Shown: positions 1-7,763, counted from the stretch's first letter. The stretch: 15,538 nucleotides of DNA from an uncultured Clostridia bacterium (GCA_947176425.1 CAMWQV010000006.1:1-15538); one strand, 5' to 3'. The notes: a model not told the origin generated them from the letters alone. Program-made: numbers and translations.

Positions 1-1368
1 GGCCGTATTCAGCCAGTGCCGGAAAAAAGAGCGGTCTTTCAGAGTCAATGTGTCCGCCGGGGCCTGTTCGTCCTCCTGACGCTGCCGGATCAGACGTTTG
101 CTGTGCAGTGAACTGTCTACCCGTTCAATCACCTGTTTCGCATAGGGCGCGGCGGGGTTTTCCTGGTAGAAAGACCGTATCTTCTCTAAAAAATCTGCCG
201 CTACCCAGTCGCCTGTCCAGACACGGAGTATATTTTCTTCTATAAAACGACGGTTCCGCAGAGCCCTCTGCATATCAGGCCGCGCAAAAAATGCCTCCAG
301 AATCGGACGGTTTTTTTCGGGATCGCTGCCGAGATGCAGGTCCATATGCGCTTTATGGAGGTTCCAGAAGCTCTCCGCAGATTCCTTCCCGATTTCCGGA
401 AAATGCTCCAAAACAATCTCCCGCAAACGCCCATACCATATCTTTGCACGGCCCATAAGTGCGCTCTTTAATTCCAGCTTTTCCCATAAAATACGGTACT
501 GTTCTTCCGGCAGACTGTATCTTTCAAAAAAATGGGTGATAATCCGCAGCCCAGCCGGATGGCGTTCTATGTCACGGTCCCCGCGCCCCTCACATTTATC
601 CGTGATATAAGCAGGGGAATAACAGCCTATCAACCGGCTGAACTGACCGGCGGCCTGTTCCCCCCAAACCGCCTCTTCCCCTAAACGCACAAGTTTATAA
701 TACTCCTGAAAGCTGGTGAGAATCGCCAGCTCGTTTTTTTGCGGCTGTTTGGGAATTGGTCCCTTGACTGCAATCTCAAATATTGCCTCAATTCCCTCAA
801 ACATCCCGCCATCGTATACACGAAATTGAATTTCTGTCCGTTTGCCCAATTCCGGATGGTCCGGGTCGATCGGGTAAGTACATTTATATGCCGTCATCTG
901 ATAGGCAATGTACAGCCAAGTCAGAAATTCCCGCGGCGGCTGAAATTCCGTTTCCAGCTGTACGGCATGATCCCGCAGCAGCGCGGTAAAACGGCTGTTG
1001 CGTGCAGCGTCTAAAAATGCCGGAGACATAAAATATTCCTGCCACACTTTGCTGTTTCTGCGCTGCTTTCCGGTGTACAGGTCCAGGAAATTTCTGACCG
1101 CCTCATGGTCTATATAGGGGTTCGGCACGTCCTCCTCTGCGGAGATGGCCCAGCCTGTACCCGCTTCATCGGAAGACGGTTCCGGCGTTTGAGGCTGTTC
1201 GGTTCCCTCTGCGTAAGCCAGCGCCGCCTGATACGCCTCCCGCAGTTGCAAAAATCCCTCCGGGTCTTCTTCCGGATGACATTCCCGCACCTGCTGCGCG
1301 TAGGCACGGCGAATAACAGCAATATCTTGAGTCGGTTCTATCTGCAAAATACGCCAAATATCATTCAT
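1..1368 (-). CDS. J-domain (DnaJ-like) protein with HPE motif, 3' end outside window
   Basis: I translated this frame directly. It is open for 456 codons from the ATG at 1366-1368 to the window edge without a stop, so the C-terminus is missing. The ATG follows GGAGG with about 8 nt spacing. Residues 1-50 form a J-domain-like helical hairpin: MNDIWRILQI, then helix II with RRAYAQQVREC, then HPEEDPEGF and LREAYQAAL. The canonical HPD tripeptide, which stimulates Hsp70 ATPase, is HPE here (residues 31-33). After an acidic, Pro-rich linker (about residues 54-80) comes a long soluble region rich in Trp, Tyr and charged residues, with no signal peptide or membrane segment; I do not recognise a domain there. 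J proteins of this build are common in Clostridia. The gene lies 16 nt behind the aldo/keto reductase stop and is probably the last visible gene of the operon. A co-chaperone role is inference, because the Asp-to-Glu change could weaken Hsp70 coupling. Confidence 0.8.
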   Translation of the reverse strand, partial: MNDIWRILQIEPTQDIAVIRRAYAQQVRECHPEEDPEGFLQLREAYQAALAYAEGTEQPQTPEPSSDEAGTGWAISAEEDVPNPYIDHEAVRNFLDLYTGKQRRNSKVWQEYFMSPAFLDAARNSRFTALLRDHAVQLETEFQPPREFLTWLYIAYQMTAYKCTYPIDPDHPELGKRTEIQFRVYDGGMFEGIEAIFEIAVKGPIPKQPQKNELAILTSFQEYYKLVRLGEEAVWGEQAAGQFSRLIGCYSPAYITDKCEGRGDRDIERHPAGLRIITHFFERYSLPEEQYRILWEKLELKSALMGRAKIWYGRLREIVLEHFPEIGKESAESFWNLHKAHMDLHLGSDPEKNRPILEAFFARPDMQRALRNRRFIEENILRVWTGDWVAADFLEKIRSFYQENPAAPYAKQVIERVDSSLHSKRLIRQRQEDEQAPADTLTLKDRSFFRHWLNTA

Positions 1369-1384
1369 TGATTGTTCCTCCCTG

Positions 1385-2458
1385 TCATATCCAGCCATGA
1401 TACATATATTGTTCCACTAACCGCTCCGCCGCCTGTATATATGCCGAAATCCGCAAACCGCGGGGACAGTTTTTCCGGCACGGCTCCCCCGGACACCGGC
1501 GGCAGTATGCGGCAGTCCGGGCGATATCTATATTCAGCTTGCGCAGCGCCCAGTAGTCTTTTCCCAGGAAATAGTAATTCATCTGGCGGAGCAGTACATG
1601 GGGTTCCGCTCCATAGGGACACGCGCACTGCTGGCAGCGGTCGCATGGGACCGGCTCAAAAACAGGCCGGAGACGGGAAAGCGCTTGTTCAAACGTCATT
1701 TTCGCTGCCGGACGCGCCGCTCCCTCCAGCGCCGCCTCCAACTGCCAAAACGTTCCGATTCCTACCAGTGCGGAGGATATAGGATAGCACAGTACATTCC
1801 CCAGCAGTTCGTTTGGTGTGAAGAAACGAGGCAAAACGCCTGCGGCATAGGCTTTGTTAAGGATAAATCCTTTATGGAGAAATTGGGGATTTTGTGCCAT
1901 TCTTTCCAGCATACCGCGTTCCAGCAGGTTCCCGCTGCCCTGCACCACATCCACACGCGGGTCCCTGACCGCACGTTCCAACAGCGCAAAATAATGTGTC
2001 GCAACGCCTGTAAAGCCAATTTTCCCTTCTTTCCGACACCAGACTAAAGCGTCAACCGCACCGCCGGGCCGGAATATATCATCCTCCGGCCCCGCCTGAT
2101 GGACAAAATAGAGGTCCGGACAAATCCCGCCCAGGTTCTCAACAGACCGGCAGACCGCCTCATACATCTCCTCGCCGCCGAAACAGCGCGCTTTATCAGA
2201 AATCACCAGCCGTTCCCGTCCCGCCCGCCGCGCAAAACGGCCTAATTTCATCTCCGCGTCGCCGTACTCCGGGACAACGGCGGTATCAAACAGATTGATT
2301 CCCCGTTCTAATGCCTGTCCCATTAACGACACCGCTTCGCTGTCCTCCAAATTGTAATAGTCCGGCAGGACCGGAACATCCCCTTTCAAAATCGGGATGG
2401 TCCCAAAACCAATTTCCGACACACGCAGGCCGGTCTGTCCCAACGTCCTGTATCTCAT
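1385..2458 (-). CDS. Aldo/keto reductase with C-terminal Cys-rich (4Fe-4S-type) module
   Basis: This 357-residue protein probably performs NAD(P)H- or ferredoxin-linked redox chemistry in the cytoplasm. It opens with MRYRTLGQTGLRVSEIGFG, the usual aldo/keto reductase N-terminus. The catalytic tetrad is visible: Asp58 (FDTA), Tyr65 (PEYGDAE), Lys89 (ISDKAR) and His120 (YFVHQ). The tail carries two Cys groups, C272-C275-C278-C280 followed by Pro, and C319-C322-C327-C331 followed by Pro. This resembles the dicluster ferredoxin tail of the COG1453-type reductases, but the first group has irregular spacing. I chose the ATG at 2456-2458, which overlaps the LRR gene's TGA as ATGA; an upstream GTG (2468-2470) would add four residues and lacks a well-placed ribosome site. 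The ATGA overlap suggests translational coupling. The substrate cannot be inferred. Confidence 0.88.
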   Translation of the reverse strand: MRYRTLGQTGLRVSEIGFGTIPILKGDVPVLPDYYNLEDSEAVSLMGQALERGINLFDTAVVPEYGDAEMKLGRFARRAGRERLVISDKARCFGGEEMYEAVCRSVENLGGICPDLYFVHQAGPEDDIFRPGGAVDALVWCRKEGKIGFTGVATHYFALLERAVRDPRVDVVQGSGNLLERGMLERMAQNPQFLHKGFILNKAYAAGVLPRFFTPNELLGNVLCYPISSALVGIGTFWQLEAALEGAARPAAKMTFEQALSRLRPVFEPVPCDRCQQCACPYGAEPHVLLRQMNYYFLGKDYWALRKLNIDIARTAAYCRRCPGEPCRKNCPRGLRISAYIQAAERLVEQYMYHGWI

Positions 2459-5400
2459 GTCTTCGGACACCCTGTAAAGGAATCTTCCTTTATAGATATA
2501 CCGTCAGGCAGGTCTGACCGGCGCAGAGAATGACAGCGGAAAAAGGCCCGTTCCGGAATCTCCCCCACCCCATCCGGTATCGTAATTTCTTCCAGAGATA
2601 CGCAGTTCTCAAAAGCGCGTTTCTCCAGTTTTTGCAGGCAGGGTCCCAGCTCCACACGGCGCAGGGCGGTACAGCCGAAAAAAGCGCGTTCTCCTATTCG
2701 TTCCACTCCGGCGCCTCCCCTCACCTGCTCCAGCCAGCGGCACTGTGCAAAAGCGTCCGCGTGAATCTCCCGGACTTCCGGAGTCAGGATAATTTCTTCC
2801 AACAGATTGCTGTTTGTGAATACCGCAGGACCAATCGCCGCAACGCCCTTGGGAATAGTCAGCCGGGGGATATTGCCGGTGCATTCTATTAAAACGCCCT
2901 GCTCATCGGTTTTGAAGCAGTTCATACAATCCTGAAAAATCCGCCGGACAAGGGGCGGCAGTTCCGGAGCGTCCCGGTCCTCCAGACGGTCGAGACGATA
3001 CGTCGTGCCGTCCGGAAGCGTGACAAAACGCAGGTTGATACAGTTCCGGAACGCGAAATCTTCACAGACCGTTTCGCTGCTCTCCAGAATCAGCCCCTCT
3101 AACCCGTACTGATTGGCAAAAGCCCAGCCCGTTATCCGCCGGACTTCTGCCGGAACAGTCACGATACCCCGGCATTCCCCCGCCTCCGGCAGAATCCCGT
3201 GAATCAGCGGCAGCGGTGCGGCGGTTTTCAGACGCTCCAGCCAGGGGGCGCTGTGAAAAGCCCGTTCCCCTATGACGGTCACGCTGTCAGGAATAGACAG
3301 TTCTTCTAACAGCAGATGATTTCGGAACACCTCCGGCCCGATCTCTCTAACTCCCTCCGGAATATGAACCACCGGACAACAGCCGTTATAGGCCGTGACG
3401 GTCCGGGTGCTGTATTCATACGAAAAACATTGCTGTGTACTAATCCAAATAGCCCGGACCTGTTCCGGAAGGGACGTATCGAAAAACGCGTCCCAGCCGG
3501 TCAGCGGCCACTCCTCCCCCGCCGCCCGGACCGTGCGCAGAGCGGTACAGCCGGAAAAACTGTCGCTTTTCATGTCCAGGTTTCCGGAAAGTTCCAGAGA
3601 TTCCAGACGGGCGCAGTCCTCGAATACCAAGTAATCCAGATGTACGCCGTCCGGTATGACCAGCCCCCGCAGAGACAGGCACCCGGAAAACGCTCTCTTT
3701 CCGATTTCTTCCAGACTGTTCGGGAGAATAATTCCTGTAATTTTTTTGTTGTTGCAGAACGCGTTCTCTCCAATCCGGCGTATGCCCTCCGGCAGTCTCA
3801 CAATCCCAGTGTAATTTTGACCGTCAGTAAAAATATCGTGTGCAGGTTCCGGCGGGCTCTCCGATTCTTCCGGAAGATTTGTCCGGTCCAAATTGGGACA
3901 CTGGTATGTTGCCCAGGGACCTAACGTGCCTTCGTTCAGTGTGAATGTCTTCAGTTTTTCACACCAGGCAAAACAGCTTTTCCCCCATTCCTTCGGCGAA
4001 TGTTCTAATTTTACAGAACGCAAGCCGCATTTGGCAAAAGCGTTGTTCCCAATCCGTTCTATAGAATCCGGTATCTCTATACGCCGCAGTGCGCCGCACT
4101 TATAAAATGCCATATCGTCAATGACAGCTAATCCCGGCGGCAGTTCAATTTTAGGAAGCTTGCAGCCGCCGTCGAATGCCAGCGCGCCGATTTCTTTCAC
4201 TGTTTCCGGCAGCGTCACTTCCCGCAAAGTATCGCAGCGGCGGAACGCGGAGGGCGGGACGGATTCGATTCCCTCCGGCAGTACACAGCGGATCAATTTC
4301 CGGCACCCCGCAAACACACCCTCCTCCATCCGCCGCAGGCTGACGGGCAGCGGGACTGCCTGCAATGCGGGACAATCCGCAAACGCTTCCTGCTGTATCT
4401 CCTCCACCGTATCCGGCAGAATCACACGGTCCAGCGCGTCGTTTTCCGCAAACGCACGCCGTCCAATAACCCGCACGCTGTCCGGGACAACGGGACGTGC
4501 TTCCCGTCCAAGATATTGCAGCAAAATTGTACCGCTGAGTACAAAATCGCTGAGCAGCTGTGTATGTATCTCCCGAACCGGCCCAGGCGCGTCCGACGGG
4601 GTCAGGCCGTGCAGCTCACAAATCTGACCGTCCGGCAGAATGACTTGACGGAGTGCGCTGCAATTCTGAAAAGCGTCCGGGTCAATGCGGATATCAATAC
4701 TGCCCAGCTCCAGACGTTCCAGACTGATGCAGTTGCGGAAAGCCCGGCTCCGGATTGTTTTTAAGCTTTTGGGAAGTCGGACAAACGATATCCCACGCTT
4801 ATTGTAAAAACAGCTTTTGCCGATTTCCACAACTCCCTCCGGAATATCCGCCTGTGGAAGATTGGTGCGGAATTGCAGCATCACGCCGTCCCGCAGTTCC
4901 ATTGAGCGGTACACGTCCTCCGCTATAATCCGTACCAGCTCCGGTCCCTGAAAGCCGCTGAATAGAGCCTGAATCGGACTGTCCAGCTCATACCGGGAAC
5001 CGTCCGGGAAACAAAACCGCGACAGCTGCCCGCATCCGGTAAACACGTCGCATACCTGGTCTGCCGGAAGGTCCTGCGAAACTGTCAGTTCCCGCAGAGA
5101 CAGATCGTTGAGAAATACCTGCCGCCCCAGCCGTGTCACGCCCGGAATCGACGCCCGTTCCAGACTGTCGCAGTACAGAAACGTGCAGTCGCCCAATTCC
5201 CGCACTCCCGGCGGCAACATAATTTCCCGCAGTGCGTGACAGCGGTAGAAAGCGTATTCCCCCACACGCTCCACACCGTCCGGAATGTTCACGTTTTGCA
5301 GGCGGCGGCACCCCTTGAACGCTGACGCCCCGATTTCCCGCAGGCTTTCGGGCAGACGCACACGCTCCAATGACACGCATCCCTTAAACGCTCCTGTCCC

Positions 5401-5481
5401 TATTGTATGGACACTTTCCGGTACAGCGGCTTCCGTTTCCCGCAGGGTGCAGCGCAATAGCACCCCCTGTTCAATCTCCAT
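2455..5481 (-). CDS. Large cytoplasmic BspA-type leucine-rich repeat (LRR_5) protein
   Basis: The 1008-residue product consists almost wholly of LRR_5/BspA-type repeats of about 23 residues with the consensus (L)PxxVxxIGxxAFxxCxxLxx(V/I). Roughly 25-30 copies are recognisable. There is no signal peptide, sorting signal or membrane segment, unlike secreted BspA adhesins, so it is probably an intracellular interaction scaffold. The repeats are grouped into larger blocks. Several begin with a GVLL-like phrase (residues 6, 199, 317 and 862, and less clearly near 556, 686 and 770), and some close with a PDGxxYxL phrase (near 159, 283 and 823) and a charged linker. I chose ATG 5479-5481, which gives MEIEQGVLLR and sits 8 nt after the dus stop; in-frame sequence further upstream overlaps dus and shows no repeat. 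GGAGGAGGA lies about 18 nt upstream and GAAGGA directly abuts the ATG, so the ribosome site is unusual. The binding partner is unknown. Confidence 0.88.
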   Translation of the reverse strand: MEIEQGVLLRCTLRETEAAVPESVHTIGTGAFKGCVSLERVRLPESLREIGASAFKGCRRLQNVNIPDGVERVGEYAFYRCHALREIMLPPGVRELGDCTFLYCDSLERASIPGVTRLGRQVFLNDLSLRELTVSQDLPADQVCDVFTGCGQLSRFCFPDGSRYELDSPIQALFSGFQGPELVRIIAEDVYRSMELRDGVMLQFRTNLPQADIPEGVVEIGKSCFYNKRGISFVRLPKSLKTIRSRAFRNCISLERLELGSIDIRIDPDAFQNCSALRQVILPDGQICELHGLTPSDAPGPVREIHTQLLSDFVLSGTILLQYLGREARPVVPDSVRVIGRRAFAENDALDRVILPDTVEEIQQEAFADCPALQAVPLPVSLRRMEEGVFAGCRKLIRCVLPEGIESVPPSAFRRCDTLREVTLPETVKEIGALAFDGGCKLPKIELPPGLAVIDDMAFYKCGALRRIEIPDSIERIGNNAFAKCGLRSVKLEHSPKEWGKSCFAWCEKLKTFTLNEGTLGPWATYQCPNLDRTNLPEESESPPEPAHDIFTDGQNYTGIVRLPEGIRRIGENAFCNNKKITGIILPNSLEEIGKRAFSGCLSLRGLVIPDGVHLDYLVFEDCARLESLELSGNLDMKSDSFSGCTALRTVRAAGEEWPLTGWDAFFDTSLPEQVRAIWISTQQCFSYEYSTRTVTAYNGCCPVVHIPEGVREIGPEVFRNHLLLEELSIPDSVTVIGERAFHSAPWLERLKTAAPLPLIHGILPEAGECRGIVTVPAEVRRITGWAFANQYGLEGLILESSETVCEDFAFRNCINLRFVTLPDGTTYRLDRLEDRDAPELPPLVRRIFQDCMNCFKTDEQGVLIECTGNIPRLTIPKGVAAIGPAVFTNSNLLEEIILTPEVREIHADAFAQCRWLEQVRGGAGVERIGERAFFGCTALRRVELGPCLQKLEKRAFENCVSLEEITIPDGVGEIPERAFFRCHSLRRSDLPDGISIKEDSFTGCPKT

Positions 5482-5489
5482 TCCTTCGT

Positions 5490-6446
5490 TTATAACGCTT
5501 CCTCCTCCCCAAATGCCGCACGCAGAAGCATGTCCAGTTCCTCCAGACTGCTGCATTGATAGATTTTTTGCTTATACCGTTTGGTTCCCTTCTGTTTTTT
5601 CATCAGATACGCCGCCAGATTGCGGATATACGCGATGACAAATGGTTCGTCGTAATACCGCAAGGCCAGCGCCGTCTGTTCCGTTAAAATCGTATAGCGG
5701 CTTTTCTGTACGGTCCGGCCTGTGAGACGGGCGAATATATACGGGTCCTCCAGTGCGTACCGTCCGACCATAACCCCGTCCGCGCCCGTCAGTTCCAGCA
5801 TCTTTTCCGCGTCCTCTATACTTGCAATTCCTCCGTTTGCCAGCAACGGAATCGACACGGCTGCTTTCGCCAGCTGAATCTGTTCATAGCAGGGCGGGCC
5901 GTCATACATCCTGCTGCGGCTGCGCCCGTGGACCGACAGCATATCCGCGCCCGCCTGTTCGCACATCCGCGCAAACTCCGCCGCAACCGGTTCATCCTCC
6001 CGAATGCCTATGCGGAATTTGACCGTCACGATCTTGCCGCTGCGTTTACAGGCTCGAATAATTGCTTCTGCTTTTGGCAGGTCTGCCAGCAGTGCGCTCC
6101 CCTGTCCGCTCTTGAACACGTTCGGCACCGGACAGCCCATATTGATATCAATAATATCAAACGCCTCCAGCAGCTCCCCGCAGGCCGCACGCTCCATAAT
6201 GCGGGGATCGTCCCCCAGCAGCTGCGCCGCCCGGATTTTTTCGTCTTTCGTTGTCAGCAGAAGACGGCGGTTTGCACGGTCCTGATATTTTAACGCGTTC
6301 GCGCTCACCATCTCCGTAAAGCAAAGCCCAGCTCCCATCTCCTGGCACAGCATTCGGAACGGATAGCAGGTATAGCCCGCCATAGGAGCCATCGCGATAT
6401 TGTTCGGCAGCGTGACGCGCCCTAAATAAATTTCTTTAGTCCGCAT
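5490..6446 (-). CDS. dus: tRNA-dihydrouridine synthase, DusB-like
   Basis: This 318-residue protein belongs to the Dus family of flavoenzymes, which use FMN and NADPH to reduce uridines in tRNA to dihydrouridine. Visible family landmarks are the FMN-binding start MAPMAGYT (19-26), the catalytic motif INMGCPVPN with Cys105, SGQGSALL (113-120), Lys143 in VKFRIG, His173 in HGRSRSRMYDG, ANGGI (203-207) and the phosphate loop GVMVGRYALEDP (224-235). The length matches the family. The start is the ATG 3 nt after the stop of the membrane-protein gene. It is preceded by a TGGGGA stretch inside that gene, a weak ribosome site that suggests coupling. Its place in an operon with an HxlR regulator, an LRR protein and a J-domain protein is unusual for a housekeeping tRNA enzyme. 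It may be a paralogue; this window cannot show whether another copy exists. Confidence 0.92.
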   Translation of the reverse strand: MRTKEIYLGRVTLPNNIAMAPMAGYTCYPFRMLCQEMGAGLCFTEMVSANALKYQDRANRRLLLTTKDEKIRAAQLLGDDPRIMERAACGELLEAFDIIDINMGCPVPNVFKSGQGSALLADLPKAEAIIRACKRSGKIVTVKFRIGIREDEPVAAEFARMCEQAGADMLSVHGRSRSRMYDGPPCYEQIQLAKAAVSIPLLANGGIASIEDAEKMLELTGADGVMVGRYALEDPYIFARLTGRTVQKSRYTILTEQTALALRYYDEPFVIAYIRNLAAYLMKKQKGTKRYKQKIYQCSSLEELDMLLRAAFGEEEAL

Positions 6447-6449
6447 GGT

Positions 6450-7298
6450 TCAAATCCCCAGCCAGAACGTCCGGACAAATCCCTCCCAAACTGCTGGTAC
6501 GAGATACCATCCCAGCACATAGGAGGCGATATTTGCGGTGATTCCATAGGCAAACGCTCGATTTTCCGAATGTCCTGTAAACCATCTGGTATATAGATAC
6601 GCTTCCGTAAACGCGATCACCAGCTCTATGGGCGGCAGGAAAAACATATATAAGATTATCAGCCCATAAGACTCCATACCGCCCATAACGATTTTTGTGC
6701 TGAGGAAAGCAGCCAGCGCAGTCTGCGTCACAAGATTGACCTGCAAAAACGGTTTCCAATTCTTTTTCCAGTCAAAGAGGAACATCACAAGCAGCAGTCC
6801 TTCCACCGCCAGCGTAGGCAGCAAAGTCGAAAACATCTGCATTGCCACCGCCAGCAGGACTGGCGCAGCGGAAATGGTCTTGGAAGCCCAATCCGCTGTG
6901 ACTGTGTCCTGTACAGTCCGCCGTTCCCTGATCTCGGAGACCCAAGTTTCACAGGAGCTTGTTACAACAGCAATCCGGAATTTTTCAGGCGTGTACAAGC
7001 CGCTGAACCGGTACAGGCCGTTTTCCTCTTCTGTATTGCCGTTCCAGACGCCCCAGCCTTCTGGAACAGCCTCACACAGCGCTTGCAGCATATTTTCGTT
7101 CAGTCCGCGGAAAGACAACCCGTCTGATCGGCTGTTTTTTTCCTCCGCCAGAAGGAACAGATGATAGGGTTCCTCTGGCGGATTTTTTATTTTGACAATT
7201 TGCAGGTAATCGGGCGGGGCGGAATTTGCCAGCGCGATTTCCGTCAGCAGCAGCGCCGTTATGCAGAACAAAAGAAGCGTCTTCCAAAATTTTTTCAT
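6450..7298 (-). CDS. Membrane protein with signal peptide and four or so C-terminal membrane helices
   Basis: This 282-residue protein is not assigned to a named function. Residues 1-24 look like a Sec signal peptide: MKKFWK, a hydrophobic core LLLFCITALLL and a likely cleavage after ALA before NSAPP. An extracytoplasmic domain of about 120 residues follows, beginning with the phrase VKIKNPPEEPYHLFLL (35-50). The C-terminal half contains hydrophobic segments near 146-176, 185-206, 211-232 and 247-272, consistent with about four membrane helices. I chose the ATG at 7296-7298, which overlaps the hxlR stop as ATGA and has GGAGG about 9 nt upstream; an in-frame start 36 nt earlier lies inside the regulator gene and would hide the signal peptide. 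Proteins with an N-terminal ANSxPP...NPPEE domain followed by helices occur in gut Clostridia, but I know of no function. Co-transcription with the regulator suggests a stress or envelope role, which is inference. Confidence 0.8.
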   Translation of the reverse strand: MKKFWKTLLLFCITALLLTEIALANSAPPDYLQIVKIKNPPEEPYHLFLLAEEKNSRSDGLSFRGLNENMLQALCEAVPEGWGVWNGNTEEENGLYRFSGLYTPEKFRIAVVTSSCETWVSEIRERRTVQDTVTADWASKTISAAPVLLAVAMQMFSTLLPTLAVEGLLLVMFLFDWKKNWKPFLQVNLVTQTALAAFLSTKIVMGGMESYGLIILYMFFLPPIELVIAFTEAYLYTRWFTGHSENRAFAYGITANIASYVLGWYLVPAVWEGFVRTFWLGI

Positions 7299-7636
7299 AA
7301 GCTGTTTTCCTCCGGTAAATTTTGTTCCCCCCATTTTTTCATATAAGCGATCACGTCCATAAAGCTCCTGCCCAAACCGGTCAGCGTATATTCGACCCGC
7401 GGCGGAACCTCCTGAAAGTCATGCCGGATTAAAAAACCGTCAGCCTCTAATTCCCGCAGCTGCTTTGTCAGGGACGATTCCGTGATTTCCCCGATCTGAC
7501 GCCGCAGCGCTCCGAATCTGCGGATATCCTGAAAGGCTATGTAATAAAGAATCTCAAGTTTCCATTTGCCGCCCAGAATTTTTTGAAGCGTTGATATAGT
7601 CTTGCAGCGCTGGACTGCCGCTTCTGTTTTTTTCAT
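7295..7636 (-). CDS. HxlR-family winged-helix transcriptional regulator
   Basis: This 113-residue protein has the full HxlR signature: CKTISTLQKILGGKW (residues 11-25), RRFGALRRQIGEIT (39-52), SLTKQLRELEADGFLIRH (55-72), the wing phrase EVPPRVEYTLTGLG, and a closing MKKWGEQN helix. The family binds palindromic TACT/AGTA-type operators as dimers. Many members sense electrophiles, quinones or oxidants through a single N-terminal Cys; Cys11 sits 14 residues before the Trp of GGKW, as I recall for YodB. The ATG at 7634-7636 follows GGGAGGTGA. The gene is first in a minus-strand operon and divergent from a radical SAM gene, with a matching operator in between, so autoregulation and control of both directions are likely. 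The inducing signal is unknown. Confidence 0.95.
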   Translation of the reverse strand: MKKTEAAVQRCKTISTLQKILGGKWKLEILYYIAFQDIRRFGALRRQIGEITESSLTKQLRELEADGFLIRHDFQEVPPRVEYTLTGLGRSFMDVIAYMKKWGEQNLPEENSL

Positions 7637-7658
7637 GCCGCGTCACCTCCCGGCTTCC

Positions 7659-7687
7659 AGTATACTCCTTCTGCAAGCAGAAAACAA
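7659..7687 (-). promoter_or_regulatory. Promoter for the HxlR-led operon
   Basis: On the minus strand TTGTTT (7682-7687) and TATACT (7659-7664) are separated by exactly 17 nt, a good vegetative sigma-A promoter ahead of hxlR. The -35 box abuts the left arm of the inverted repeat at 7688-7706, so a bound regulator would block RNA polymerase. Confidence 0.72.
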
Positions 7688-7712
7688 GGTACTGCAAAAA
7701 AGTACCGTACTT
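7688..7712. promoter_or_regulatory. Probable HxlR operator (TACT-N7-AGTA) with a second nested palindrome
   Basis: GGTACT (7688-7693) and AGTACC (7701-7706) form a perfect inverted repeat around seven bases, giving TACT-N7-AGTA, the form reported for YodB/HxlR-type boxes. The right arm is shared with a second perfect palindrome, AAGTACCGTACTT (7700-7712). Two dimer sites may therefore overlap. The element lies between the -35 boxes of the two divergent promoters. The assignment rests on sequence form and position. Confidence 0.72.
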
Positions 7713-7738
7713 TTCATTTTTTTGTGAGCTGTTATAAT
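7711..7738 (+). promoter_or_regulatory. Promoter for the divergent radical SAM gene
   Basis: A perfect TATAAT -10 box (7733-7738) is preceded by TTTTCA (7711-7716) at 16 nt spacing. The strong -10 and poor -35 suit a regulated promoter; the -35 overlaps the end of the palindrome at 7700-7712. The transcript would have a short leader, with AAGGAGG at 7750-7756 and the ATG at 7764. Confidence 0.65.
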
Positions 7739-7763
7739 GGCAAAAAAACAAGGAGGTTTTGTT

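Noticed and set aside
1372..2047. Plus-strand frames of 136 and 149 codons
   Set aside because: They are antisense to the aldo/keto reductase, have no recognisable motif or good ribosome site, and reflect the high GC of codon positions in the true gene.
2609..5380. Many antisense and out-of-frame readings within the LRR gene
   Set aside because: The repeats produce periodic open frames on both strands. Only the minus-strand frame carries the LRR_5 consensus from end to end.
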